A stretch of 27,786 nt of DNA, taken from assembly GCA_003552785.1 (NCBI GenBank), contig PUOQ01000068.1:1-27786 (forward strand), written 5' to 3'. Position 1 is the first letter of the stretch; every line of letters begins with the position of its first letter. The DNA is from Dehalococcoidia bacterium. GTDB taxonomy: Bacteria > Chloroflexota > Dehalococcoidia > Dehalococcoidales > CSSed11-197. This document shows positions 15,337-22,681 of this stretch, piece after piece. The translations under genes were made by a program, and so were the position numbers. The notes under the pieces are model-generated. The model was not told the DNA's origin, did not search any database, and saw only the letters and a list, made by a program, of their open reading frames with translations.

Positions 15337-16040
15337 CGCAGAAGGATCCGTACGGAATTCCCCAGATTGAAGCTGAAATTGAAGAGATGATTGAGCAATT
15401 TCACTCCCGGGAAATATCACTCTGCCAGCAGCTTATCAATGGATATTTAAATGGTTTCAAAACACTGCCTGACATTAACGATACACACGGTTTAAAAACA
15501 GTTTTGCTGCTACTGACCACCAGGGGCTTTAATTCGCTCTGGTGCTCCTTTAACCTGTTAAGAAAAGGTTATTACAGTCAATCTATCATTCTTACCCGTT
15601 CAGCACTTGAAGACTGGCTTACAGGCGAAGACTGCCGAACCAAGCCGGAAACTCTTGAAATATTATTACAGGGCAAAGATGAGTTCTGGAAAAGAGAGTT
15701 CAAGTTCCACCAAATGGCTAAAAGATTACCTGAGCAAATAGAAGAATCGTGGAAGTATATTTATGATTCAATGAGTTCTATCGCCCACCCCAGAACTCCT
15801 TCCCTGGCTATGCTTTTGGCTCCAAACAAGGGTATACGTCTTGGGTGCTATTACGACAAATTCCACTTTTTAAGAGCATACCAGGTCTGGATGGTGGCTA
15901 TCTCCCTTTTACCAGAAGCCCTGTACAATATAATGGACTCCGAAGCTGATGACTGGTGGCAGACATATTCGCCGCTTTATGCTACTACTTTACCCGAAAT
16001 TGAAAGGGTAAAAGCAGAGATGGACAAGTTAAAAAAATAA
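15333..16040 (+). CDS. Helical protein resembling DUF5677
   Basis: The 235-aa product appears all-helical and soluble. The segment LLRKGYYSQSIILTRSALEDW (about 75-95) with R89 and E93, and Y144...SSIAHPR (about 148-154), match the general pattern of DUF5677-like proteins, whose helical RSxxE and H signatures recall HEPN-type folds. I cannot assign a function. It begins at a GTG that overlaps the cupin stop by four bases (GTGA), with GGGAGG at 15319-15324. It is the last gene before the convergent terminator. Confidence 0.65.
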   Translation: MTQKDPYGIPQIEAEIEEMIEQFHSREISLCQQLINGYLNGFKTLPDINDTHGLKTVLLLLTTRGFNSLWCSFNLLRKGYYSQSIILTRSALEDWLTGEDCRTKPETLEILLQGKDEFWKREFKFHQMAKRLPEQIEESWKYIYDSMSSIAHPRTPSLAMLLAPNKGIRLGCYYDKFHFLRAYQVWMVAISLLPEALYNIMDSEADDWWQTYSPLYATTLPEIERVKAEMDKLKK

Positions 16041-16247
16041 CCTGTTCAATGGTATCAAAAGAGATAAGCCGCCAGCTCCATTGCTTTCCCGACGATTTAG
16101 CTTCCTTGCACCCCAGATCAAAAATGATGGCCTTCATAGCATCTACTCGCTGCATTTACTACAATCAGGTTCGACCGGTAAAGAGCGTCATCTGGCATGG
16201 CTCACTTTTGCGCCTCAAGGTGTTTTTATTACGTATTTTCAAGAAAT

Positions 16248-16285
16248 GTAAAAACCCGCCGGGCAAGCCCGGCGGGTTTATTTAT
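16248..16285. terminator. Bidirectional intrinsic terminator between convergent operons
   Basis: AAACCCGCCGGGC (16252-16264) and GCCCGGCGGGTTT (16267-16279) form a perfect 13-bp GC-rich stem around a tiny loop. T-rich tracts follow on both strands (TTTATTTAT on plus, TTTTTACA on minus). It can stop the plus-strand unit ending at 16040 and the minus-strand ribosomal operon ending at 16298. The 207 bases between 16041 and 16247 show no gene I can support. Confidence 0.93.
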
Positions 16286-16297
16286 AATCAACCCTGC

Positions 16298-16699
16298 TTA
16301 ACGCTTGGTGTACTGAGGAGCTTTGCGAGCGCGCCTCAAGCCCGGCTTTTTGCGTTCTTTATTACGGGAATCCCTGGTAAGCAAACCCTCTTCCCGTAAT
16401 TGAGTTCGGTATTTTTCATCAACCTCACAAAGCGCCCTGGCAATACCGTGGCGTATAGCTTCACATTGTCCGGTGATACCACCGCCTTTAACTTTTACTA
16501 CAACATCGAACTTTCCCATTGTTCCGGTTACTTCAAAAGGCTTTAATATAGCTTGATGGTACTGAACCCGATTAAATCTGTCCTCAAATGGTGCTCCATC
16601 CACCATTATAGCGCCATTACCGGAAAATATTTTGACCTGAGCGACTGCTGTTTTACGTCTGCCGGTGCCGTGCAAATACTCTTTCTGCTTTTGTATCAT
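16298..16699 (-). CDS. rpsI: 30S ribosomal protein S9
   Basis: The 133-aa protein has the S9 hallmarks GTGRRKTAVAQVKIF near the N-terminus (11-25), KGGGITGQCEAIRHGIARAL (about 71-90) and the C-terminal RRARKAPQYTKR whose tail reaches the P-site tRNA. It is the last gene of the long minus-strand ribosomal operon and lies 17 bases after rplM, the usual L13-S9 pair. The terminator at 16248-16285 follows directly. Confidence 0.98.
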   Translation of the reverse strand: MIQKQKEYLHGTGRRKTAVAQVKIFSGNGAIMVDGAPFEDRFNRVQYHQAILKPFEVTGTMGKFDVVVKVKGGGITGQCEAIRHGIARALCEVDEKYRTQLREEGLLTRDSRNKERKKPGLRRARKAPQYTKR

Positions 16700-16716
16700 A
16701 AACTACCTCTCCCAGT

Positions 16717-17151
16717 TTAGCCTTGTTTTTGCCCGAATGACGAAACCTGTGCCATATGGGGATGGTCCGCCCCGGCATAGACCCTCAATTTTTTTATCAT
16801 GGCCCTGCCCAGTTTGTTCTGGGGCAGCATACCCTTAACGGCGTTTTCAATAACCCTCTCTGGCTTTGTTGCCATAACTTTTTCTAAATTTACGGCTTTA
16901 AATCCCCCCGGGTAACCGGAATGGCGGTAATAATACTTGTCTTTCATCTTATTACCAGTCACCGCAACTTTGGAGGCATTGATAACAACAACATTATCGC
17001 CTACATCCAGATGTCTGGCGAACTTGACCTTGCCCTTACCCATAAGAAGACAGGCCACTTCAGTAGCCACCTCCCCAAGAACACGTCCTTGAGCATCAAT
17101 AAGGTGCCAATTGCGCTCAATATCTGATTTTTTTACCGAATAAGTTCTCAT
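16717..17151 (-). CDS. rplM: 50S ribosomal protein L13
   Basis: This 144-aa early-assembly protein of the large subunit is recognised by WHLIDAQGRVLGEVATEVA (about 15-33), the central GDNVVVINASKV and YYYRHSGYPGG, and MLPQNKLGRAMIKKLRVYAG (about 109-128). The ATG overlaps the truA stop by four bases, so translation is coupled. It is co-transcribed with rpsI, an arrangement common in Gram-positive and Chloroflexota genomes. Confidence 0.98.
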   Translation of the reverse strand: MRTYSVKKSDIERNWHLIDAQGRVLGEVATEVACLLMGKGKVKFARHLDVGDNVVVINASKVAVTGNKMKDKYYYRHSGYPGGFKAVNLEKVMATKPERVIENAVKGMLPQNKLGRAMIKKLRVYAGADHPHMAQVSSFGQKQG

Positions 17152-18008
17152 TCCAGGCTATCTCCCTTTAATTCCTTAGCGTAATTAACTCTGTATAATA
17201 CCAGCCCCCTGGCCGGCGCTGTAGGTTGAGCCAGCCCCGGAGTTCTGGCCTCCATTATACTCTTAAATTCTTTAACAGTCATCTTTCCCTGGCCTACTCT
17301 TACCAGGGAACCAACCATATTGCGTACTTGATGAGGTAAAAATGCATTGGCCACTACAGTAAAGACCAGCATCGAACCCTCGTCCCCTGCCACCCTGGCG
17401 GTTTCAAGATGGCGCCAGGTAGAGCCTAAAGGGCTAATTGGCGAGGCAAAAGAACTAAAATCATGCCTCCCAACCATACAACCACAGGCCTGGTTCATTG
17501 CATCTATATCCAGGCGCCCCTTGAGATGCATATAAAAACCCTGCTCCAACGGGGACCGCGCTTCACGGTTTAATATGAAATATCGATATTCCCGACTCAC
17601 AGCATTACGGCGCACATTAAATTCGGGTGAAGCCCTAAATGCCCTGGTAACAGAAATATCATCAGGCAAATAATAATTAAGGCCACCTGTATAAGCTGAT
17701 ATTTCAATGTCAGATGTTGTCTTGAAAGAAACAACCTGCCCCAGCGCATGCACGCCACTATCTGTCCGGCTGGAACCGTAAACGCGCGCAAATTCACCGG
17801 TGAGCTTTTTGATAGATTTTTCCAGCTCCCCCTGAATGCTGGGGCTATTCTTCTGCAGCTGAAAACCTGCGTAGCTTGTTCCGTCATATTCAACTATCAG
17901 AACAATTTGCCTGGCAGTTAACGAGCTCTGCTTATCAGAATAACCGTCCTGCATCATGCTTTTTGTGCCCGTTGAACCGTTCGGCCGATGTAAAAGATTA
18001 AGCTTCAT
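17148..18008 (-). CDS. truA: tRNA pseudouridine(38-40) synthase TruA
   Basis: TruA isomerises uridines 38-40 in the anticodon stem of many tRNAs. The active-site segment SSRTDSGVHALGQVVSF carries the catalytic Asp at about 83, and VEYDGTSYAGFQLQ (39-52) is the family N-terminal strand. Compared with E. coli, where the Asp is residue 60, there are some 20 extra N-terminal residues, so translation may really begin at one of two ATGs near codons 18-19 (17957 or 17954). The ATG at 18008 is kept because it overlaps the rplQ stop in a coupling TAATG, although no Shine-Dalgarno is clear for either. Confidence 0.93.
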   Translation of the reverse strand: MKLNLLHRPNGSTGTKSMMQDGYSDKQSSLTARQIVLIVEYDGTSYAGFQLQKNSPSIQGELEKSIKKLTGEFARVYGSSRTDSGVHALGQVVSFKTTSDIEISAYTGGLNYYLPDDISVTRAFRASPEFNVRRNAVSREYRYFILNREARSPLEQGFYMHLKGRLDIDAMNQACGCMVGRHDFSSFASPISPLGSTWRHLETARVAGDEGSMLVFTVVANAFLPHQVRNMVGSLVRVGQGKMTVKEFKSIMEARTPGLAQPTAPARGLVLYRVNYAKELKGDSLE

Positions 18009-18361
18009 TAATCAATCAGTTCTATTCTGGCTGTAGGTGAACCATCACCAGCTCGAAACCCTGTTTTTATGATACGGGTATAACCCCCCTGGCGCTCGGA
18101 ATAACGCTCAGCCAATTCGCCGAAAAGTTTTTCAACAACTTTATCATCATAAACAAACGCCAGCACCCGGCGCCGTCCAGCCAGTGTTCCCTTTTTGCCA
18201 ACAGTAATGATTCGTTCTGCGATAGGGCGCACTTCCCTGGCCCTGGCAAGTGTCGTATCTACCTTGCCATAGTCTAATAGATCAGTAACCAGCTTTCTAA
18301 ACAGCGCTTTTCTATGCGCCGTGTCTTTTCCCAACTTTCTCCCATGTACTTTGTGTCTCAT
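18008..18361 (-). CDS. rplQ: 50S ribosomal protein L17
   Basis: The 117-aa protein carries the L17 signatures MRHKVHGRKLGKDTAHRKAL (1-20) and KVDTTLARAREVRPIAERIITVGKKG (about 34-59), ending GDGSPTARIELID. It follows rpoA after 28 bases, the classical alpha operon order, and its stop overlaps the truA start. Confidence 0.98.
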   Translation of the reverse strand: MRHKVHGRKLGKDTAHRKALFRKLVTDLLDYGKVDTTLARAREVRPIAERIITVGKKGTLAGRRRVLAFVYDDKVVEKLFGELAERYSERQGGYTRIIKTGFRAGDGSPTARIELID

Positions 18362-18389
18362 CCGTGCATCACCTTATATATTGTAATAT

Positions 18390-19442
18390 CTACTGTTGCA
18401 GCTCAGCATCTTCAGTTTTTTCAGCATCTTGAGGTTCTTCAGTGCCTTCAGCTTCTTCAGGTACAGTCGCATCCTCAGCTTCTGATTTATCACTGCGGTC
18501 TCCAAGGCCGCTGCCAGCCCCGAGCTCCATGCCCATTTCCTTGAGTTTTCCTTCAACCTCTCTCCGGGATTTTTGGCCGAAATTCCTTAGAGATGCAACT
18601 TCATCTTCGTTCATGCTCACCAGTTGGCCCACCGTGTCAATATCTCCTCTTTTGAGGCAATTGAGGGCCCTGACACTGAGATCCAATTGTTCTATAGGCA
18701 TATTGTAAATGTCAGTCGGTATGGTGGCCCTGAAAACTCTTTTTTCCTGCTCCACACTCGATATAGCTCCGTATTCAACAAAAGGTTCCATCTGCTGCTT
18801 CAAGATATCTGCAGCCAGGCTAACGGCTCCGGCAGGTGAAAGTGTACCATCGGTCCAGACTTCCAGGTGCAACCTTTCCTGGCTGGATTCCCGGCCGGCA
18901 TGCATCGGCTCGGTTGTGAAATTAACCTTTCTGACCGGGCTATAAATGGCATCAACAGGAATTGTCCCTACCGGCATGTCATCTTTGCTTTCGCCAGCCT
19001 GGTAACCTATTCCTAATTCAACGCTAAGCTCCGCATATATTTTACCCTCATTCGAATCAATGGTAGCCAGTCGCAATTCAGGGTTTACTACTTCAAAATC
19101 AGTGTTTTTTTCAACATCATGGGCAAAAACATCGCCAGCGCCCTGCTTTGAAATCACCAGTTTAGCCGGCTGCCCGGAAAGAGGCTTTAAGCGCAACTCC
19201 TTTACATTCAGCAAAAACTCTAAACAATCTTCTTTGACATGCTTCATTGGTGAAAACTCGTGATGGACACCATCAATCCATACCTGGGTCACTGCAGCTC
19301 CAGGCAAGTAACGCAACAATACACGCCTCAAAGAATTACCCAGCGTGACACCAAAGCCCTTTTCCATTGGCTCGGCAATGAAATGGCCGTAATTAAGACC
19401 TTCTTCTTTACATTCTATTTTGGGAACAACCAAACTAGACAA
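18390..19442 (-). CDS. rpoA: RNA polymerase alpha subunit with acidic C-terminal tail
   Basis: Alpha dimerises to nucleate RNA polymerase and its C-terminal domain binds UP elements and activators. Residues 1-235 form the dimerisation domain (GFGVTLGNSLRRVLL at about 29-43, HVKEDCLEFLLNVKEL at 68-83); the alpha-CTD with PIEQLDLSVRALNCLKR (about 249-265) and LRNFGQKSRREVEGKL follows. After about residue 310 a tail of 40 residues rich in Glu and Asp extends the protein to 350 aa, against 329 in E. coli. The CTD looks intact. The DNA for the tail contains many CTTCAG/TTCAG copies on the plus strand, which may make its length variable. Confidence 0.98.
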   Translation of the reverse strand: MSSLVVPKIECKEEGLNYGHFIAEPMEKGFGVTLGNSLRRVLLRYLPGAAVTQVWIDGVHHEFSPMKHVKEDCLEFLLNVKELRLKPLSGQPAKLVISKQGAGDVFAHDVEKNTDFEVVNPELRLATIDSNEGKIYAELSVELGIGYQAGESKDDMPVGTIPVDAIYSPVRKVNFTTEPMHAGRESSQERLHLEVWTDGTLSPAGAVSLAADILKQQMEPFVEYGAISSVEQEKRVFRATIPTDIYNMPIEQLDLSVRALNCLKRGDIDTVGQLVSMNEDEVASLRNFGQKSRREVEGKLKEMGMELGAGSGLGDRSDKSEAEDATVPEEAEGTEEPQDAEKTEDAELQQ

Positions 19443-19463
19443 CCACTAACCTCCTTCAACCGG

Positions 19464-20087
19464 CTAACGAGAGTAATGCTCGACTACAGCCGCTGTATCA
19501 TATCGTACGTCCACATCTTCAGGAGTAGGCAAGGTTATTACCTTTCCCTCCATCTTGCTTTTGTCAACGCTAAGCCACTGAGGAGTAGTCTTACTGCCAA
19601 TATTCTCAACCAGTTGTTTATAATAATTTGTTTTCTTGCTGCCCTCTCGCCAGCTTATAATGTCCCCTTCTTTTACCAAACAGGAAGGTATATCTGTCTT
19701 TTTGCCATTTAAAACAATATGACCATGCCGTACAATTTGCCGGGCCTGGGATAATGAATCGGCAAAACCCAGCCTGTGAACGACATTGTCCAGCCTTCGC
19801 TCAAGAAGCACTATAAGGTTGTCGCCAGTAACCCCGGGCTGGCGTGTCGCTTCAGCAAAGAAACGTCGCAACTGGCGCTCCATTAACCCATAACTAAACC
19901 GCACTTTTTGCTTTTCACGAAGCTGAATCCCGCGATCAGACAGCCGGCGGCGGCGGCCTAGCTGGGGGCCGGGGGGTTTGGGCCTCTTTTCCAATATGCA
20001 CTTGGTGAGGCACTTATCGCCTTTTAGCATTAACTTTTCGCTGCTGCGCCGGCACAGACGACAACGAGCTTCAGTATATCTGGCCAT
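19464..20087 (-). CDS. rpsD: 30S ribosomal protein S4, zinc-binding type
   Basis: S4 is a primary 16S-binding protein and in many bacteria represses its own operon. The 207-aa protein has C9, C12, C26 and C30 in CRLCRRSSEKLM...CLTKC, the zinc-finger form. It carries an S4 RNA-binding domain with RRLDNVVHRLGFADSLSQAR (about 95-115) and RQIVRHGHIVLNGKK. It begins directly after the rpsK stop and precedes rpoA by 21 bases. Confidence 0.98.
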   Translation of the reverse strand: MARYTEARCRLCRRSSEKLMLKGDKCLTKCILEKRPKPPGPQLGRRRRLSDRGIQLREKQKVRFSYGLMERQLRRFFAEATRQPGVTGDNLIVLLERRLDNVVHRLGFADSLSQARQIVRHGHIVLNGKKTDIPSCLVKEGDIISWREGSKKTNYYKQLVENIGSKTTPQWLSVDKSKMEGKVITLPTPEDVDVRYDTAAVVEHYSR

Positions 20088-20477
20088 TTATACCCTCCTC
20101 CTCTTGCGTGCCCGGCAACCATTGTGGGGGATGGGTGTAACATCACGAATGCTGGCCACATTCAAGCCAGTGCTTTGCAGAGAGCGTATTGCTGCTTCCC
20201 GCCCGCTTCCCGGGCCTTTTACGTAAACATGTACCTCTTTCAAGCCATGTTCGATGCCCTGCTTAGCAGCATTGGTAGCTGCAAGCTGTGCTGCATAGGG
20301 CGTACTTTTTCGTGAACCCTTGAAACCAGCAGTGCCGGCACTGGCCGATGCTATAGTGTTGCCACTGGGATCGGTCAGAGTAATTATTGTGTTATTGAAA
20401 GTCGCCTGAATATACGCCCTTCCCTGAGGTATATTTTTACGTTCTTTCTTTTTAATACGAGTACGCTTTTTTACCAT
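20088..20477 (-). CDS. rpsK: 30S ribosomal protein S11
   Basis: The 129-aa platform protein is recognised by GRAYIQATFNNTIITLTDPSGN (about 19-40), TPYAAQLAATNAAKQ and the C-terminal DVTPIPHNGCRARKRRRV. It sits between rpsM and rpsD in the standard alpha operon order, 19 bases after rpsM and with no gap before rpsD. Confidence 0.98.
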   Translation of the reverse strand: MVKKRTRIKKKERKNIPQGRAYIQATFNNTIITLTDPSGNTIASASAGTAGFKGSRKSTPYAAQLAATNAAKQGIEHGLKEVHVYVKGPGSGREAAIRSLQSTGLNVASIRDVTPIPHNGCRARKRRRV

Positions 20478-20496
20478 TTTTTCTCCTAGCTAATAT

Positions 20497-20886
20497 TTAC
20501 TTCTTGGCCATACCGCGCCGCTGGCCTCTGCCAGCAACAGTCTTGCGTTCACCCCGTCGTGTACGCGCATTTGTCCGTGTCCGCTGTCCACGTACGGGCA
20601 AATTGCGTCGGTGCCGCACTCCGCGATACGCCCCTGTGTCAATTAATCTCTTTATGTTCAGTGTGTTCTCTTTGCGCAGATCACCCTCGACCTTGAAAGT
20701 CTTGGCGATTACTTCCCTGAGGCGGTTAATCTCATCTTCCGTCATGGAACTAACCACCTGGGTTGGCTCAATACTTACTTCACTCAACACCCTTAGACTG
20801 GTGGTGCGCCCGATACCATAAATGTATTGCAGCGCTACCCACACCTGCTTTGTTTTCGGGATATCTACCCCGGCAATACGTGCCAT
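20497..20886 (-). CDS. rpsM: 30S ribosomal protein S13
   Basis: The 129-aa head protein contacts tRNA and the large subunit. It begins MARIAGVDIPKTKQVWVALQ, has the helix-two-turn-helix YIYGIGRTTSLRVL (about 23-36) and ends in the basic tail TRTNARTRRGERKTVAGRGQ. It follows rpmJ by 17 bases, with a GAGGAGG Shine-Dalgarno in between. Confidence 0.98.
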   Translation of the reverse strand: MARIAGVDIPKTKQVWVALQYIYGIGRTTSLRVLSEVSIEPTQVVSSMTEDEINRLREVIAKTFKVEGDLRKENTLNIKRLIDTGAYRGVRHRRNLPVRGQRTRTNARTRRGERKTVAGRGQRRGMAKK

Positions 20887-20903
20887 TTATGCCTCCTCTA
20901 AAC

Positions 20904-21017
20904 CTAACCCTGACGTTGTTTATGCTTGGGGTTGACGCAAATAACACGCACCACCCCGTGCCGTTTAATTATTTTGCATTTATCGCAAATTTTCTTAACC
21001 GATGCTCTAACCTTCAT
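20904..21017 (-). CDS. rpmJ: 50S ribosomal protein L36, zinc-binding type
   Basis: This 37-aa protein is read on the minus strand from the ATG at 21017 to the TAG at 20904. It starts MKVRASVKKICDKCKIIKR and has the zinc ligands C11, C14, C27 and H32. It lies between infA and rpsM, its usual place, 21 bases after infA. Confidence 0.96.
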   Translation of the reverse strand: MKVRASVKKICDKCKIIKRHGVVRVICVNPKHKQRQG

Positions 21018-21038
21018 TGCACTTTCAACCAACTTCCT

Positions 21039-21257
21039 TTATTTTAAACGGTAAGTGATTCTACCACGAGAAAGGTCATAGGGCGAAAGCTCCACCAGCA
21101 CCTTATCCCCGGGTAAAACTCGTATATAATGAACCCTCAACTTTCCGGAAATATGCGCTAAAACTATATGGCCATTGGCCAATTCTACCCTGAAGGTAGC
21201 ATTAGCCAGCGCCTCGATCACTGTACCTTCTACTTCTATTGCTTCTTTTTTTCCCAT
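21039..21257 (-). CDS. infA: Translation initiation factor IF-1
   Basis: The 72-aa OB-fold protein binds the ribosomal A site during initiation. It matches the family across its length: EVEGTVIEALANATFRVEL (8-26), GHIVLAHISGKLRVHYIRVLPGD and the end LSPYDLSRGRITYRLK. It follows map by eight bases in the common secY-adk-map-infA-rpmJ order. Confidence 0.98.
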   Translation of the reverse strand: MGKKEAIEVEGTVIEALANATFRVELANGHIVLAHISGKLRVHYIRVLPGDKVLVELSPYDLSRGRITYRLK

Positions 21258-21265
21258 AATCTTTA

Positions 21266-22015
21266 TTAAGCCAAAGTCAACACTTCAGCTTCACCTTCCG
21301 TAATGGCGATTGTATGCTCAAAATGAGCCGCCAGACTACCGTCAGCAGTATAAACCACCCAGCGATCATTGCCAAGCCTGGTGCGCCAGTCCCCGGTAGT
21401 CACCATCGGCTCAAGTGCCATTGTCATACCTTTTTTCAGCAGCGGGCCGGTACCAGTAGTTCCAAAGTTGGGCACCTGCGGGTCCTCATGCATTGAACGG
21501 CCTATGCCATGGCCTGTGTATTCACGAACCACTGCGTAACCCCTGCTTTCTACATATTTTTGAATGGCTGAAGAAATGTCTCCTACCCTCTTACCATTTC
21601 GTGCAGCCTTGATACCGGATTCCAGTGCACCTCTTGTCGTTTCTATCAGGTCCAGGGCAGTCTTTTTTACGTTTCCTGCAGCAACAGTAACTGCAGTATC
21701 ACCCTGGAAGCCTTCTATCTCGAGGCCGAAATCCAGTGAAACAATATCACCTTCATTTATAACAGCAGGCCCGGGAATTCCGTGGACTATTTCATTGTTA
21801 ATTGAAACGCACACATTTGCAGGAAAACCCTGATAGCCCTTAAAAGATGGCTTGCCTCCCCATTTTAAAGATTCCGCACTGGCTATTTCGTCAAGTTCCG
21901 ACGTTTTTATTCCAGGCTGAACACTTGAGGCCAGTACTTTCAGAACACTTGCTGTTGCTTTTCCGGCATGGCGCATAATCTCTAATTCTCTGTCAGATTT
22001 AATTATTATTGACAC
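21266..22015 (-). CDS. map: Type I methionine aminopeptidase
   Basis: MetAP removes the initiator methionine from nascent proteins. All metal ligands are visible: D95, D106, H169, E202 and E233, each offset by two from the E. coli enzyme, plus the catalytic H78 in VHGIPG. Motifs are VSLDFGLEIEGFQGDTA and EYTGHGIGRSMHEDP. At 249 aa it is the compact type Ia form. Its start overlaps the end of adk by 17 bases, so the two are likely coupled. Confidence 0.98.
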   Translation of the reverse strand: MSIIIKSDRELEIMRHAGKATASVLKVLASSVQPGIKTSELDEIASAESLKWGGKPSFKGYQGFPANVCVSINNEIVHGIPGPAVINEGDIVSLDFGLEIEGFQGDTAVTVAAGNVKKTALDLIETTRGALESGIKAARNGKRVGDISSAIQKYVESRGYAVVREYTGHGIGRSMHEDPQVPNFGTTGTGPLLKKGMTMALEPMVTTGDWRTRLGNDRWVVYTADGSLAAHFEHTIAITEGEAEVLTLA

Positions 22016-22661
22016 CCGTTGTCCCCAGAGCTTTTATTATGCGTTCTTTTACTTCACTTATACCACCTTCACCACAAACTTCCACCAGCTTGTTTTGCTT
22101 TCTGTAGTAATCTATCAAAGGTGAGGTCTCATCAAAATATACCTGCAACCGTTTCTCCACTGTTTCGGGTTTATCGTCCGGGCGCTGATACAGTTTTCCT
22201 CCACAATTGGGGCAGCTGTTACTTTTTGGCTCAGCTTTTGCGTCGTAGAAGTAAGGTGCCTGGCACTCACTGCACAACCAGCGGCCAGACAATCGCCGAA
22301 CAAGCTCCTTCTGATCAACCTTTATATACACCGCCCGGTCTATGGCTTTATTCTGTTTGCCAAGAGCATCATCCAGGGCCCTGGCCTGATTGATATTACG
22401 CGGAAATCCATCCAGCACCACACCGTTGCCGCTGTGCGCATTTACCAAGCTACCAAGAATTACTCTGATTGTTATAGCATCCGGAACTAATTCTCCCCTT
22501 TCCATGTAAGCCTTTACTTCATTTCCCAGCTCATCGCCACGCGATACCGCCTGGCGAAACAGATCACCCGGAGCAACATGTGCCAGGTTCAATTCACCGG
22601 CAACTTTTTCTGCCTGTGTTCCCTTACCCGCTCCAGGTGGCCCCATAAATATAATATACAC
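21999..22661 (-). CDS. adk: Adenylate kinase, zinc LID type, with altered AMP-site residue
   Basis: Adk equilibrates ATP, ADP and AMP. The 220-aa protein has the P-loop GPPGAGKGTQ (7-16), DGFPRN (84-89) and a long LID with C130, C133, C150 and C153 for structural zinc. In place of the usual ISTGD the sequence reads VAPGD, so the AMP-binding Thr31 of E. coli is Pro31 here. The remainder of the AMP site (R36, then GELVPD) is normal. It follows secY after 20 bases. Confidence 0.97.
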   Translation of the reverse strand: MYIIFMGPPGAGKGTQAEKVAGELNLAHVAPGDLFRQAVSRGDELGNEVKAYMERGELVPDAITIRVILGSLVNAHSGNGVVLDGFPRNINQARALDDALGKQNKAIDRAVYIKVDQKELVRRLSGRWLCSECQAPYFYDAKAEPKSNSCPNCGGKLYQRPDDKPETVEKRLQVYFDETSPLIDYYRKQNKLVEVCGEGGISEVKERIIKALGTTGVNNN

Positions 22662-22681
22662 AACTAATACTCGTATTTACC

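Noticed and set aside
16060..16152. Minus-strand peptide MKAIIFDLG resembling the start of a HAD phosphatase
   Set aside because: The match ends after nine residues, the second motif residues are missing and there is no open frame of useful length; likely chance.
16081..16180. Possible tRNA because of GGTTCGACC at about 16168
   Set aside because: The flanking bases do not pair into a T-arm and no acceptor or anticodon stem can be drawn.
16049..16399. An open reading frame on the plus strand running into the rpsI region
   Set aside because: It crosses the terminator stem and overlaps rpsI antisense; composition is not protein-like and no family is recognisable.
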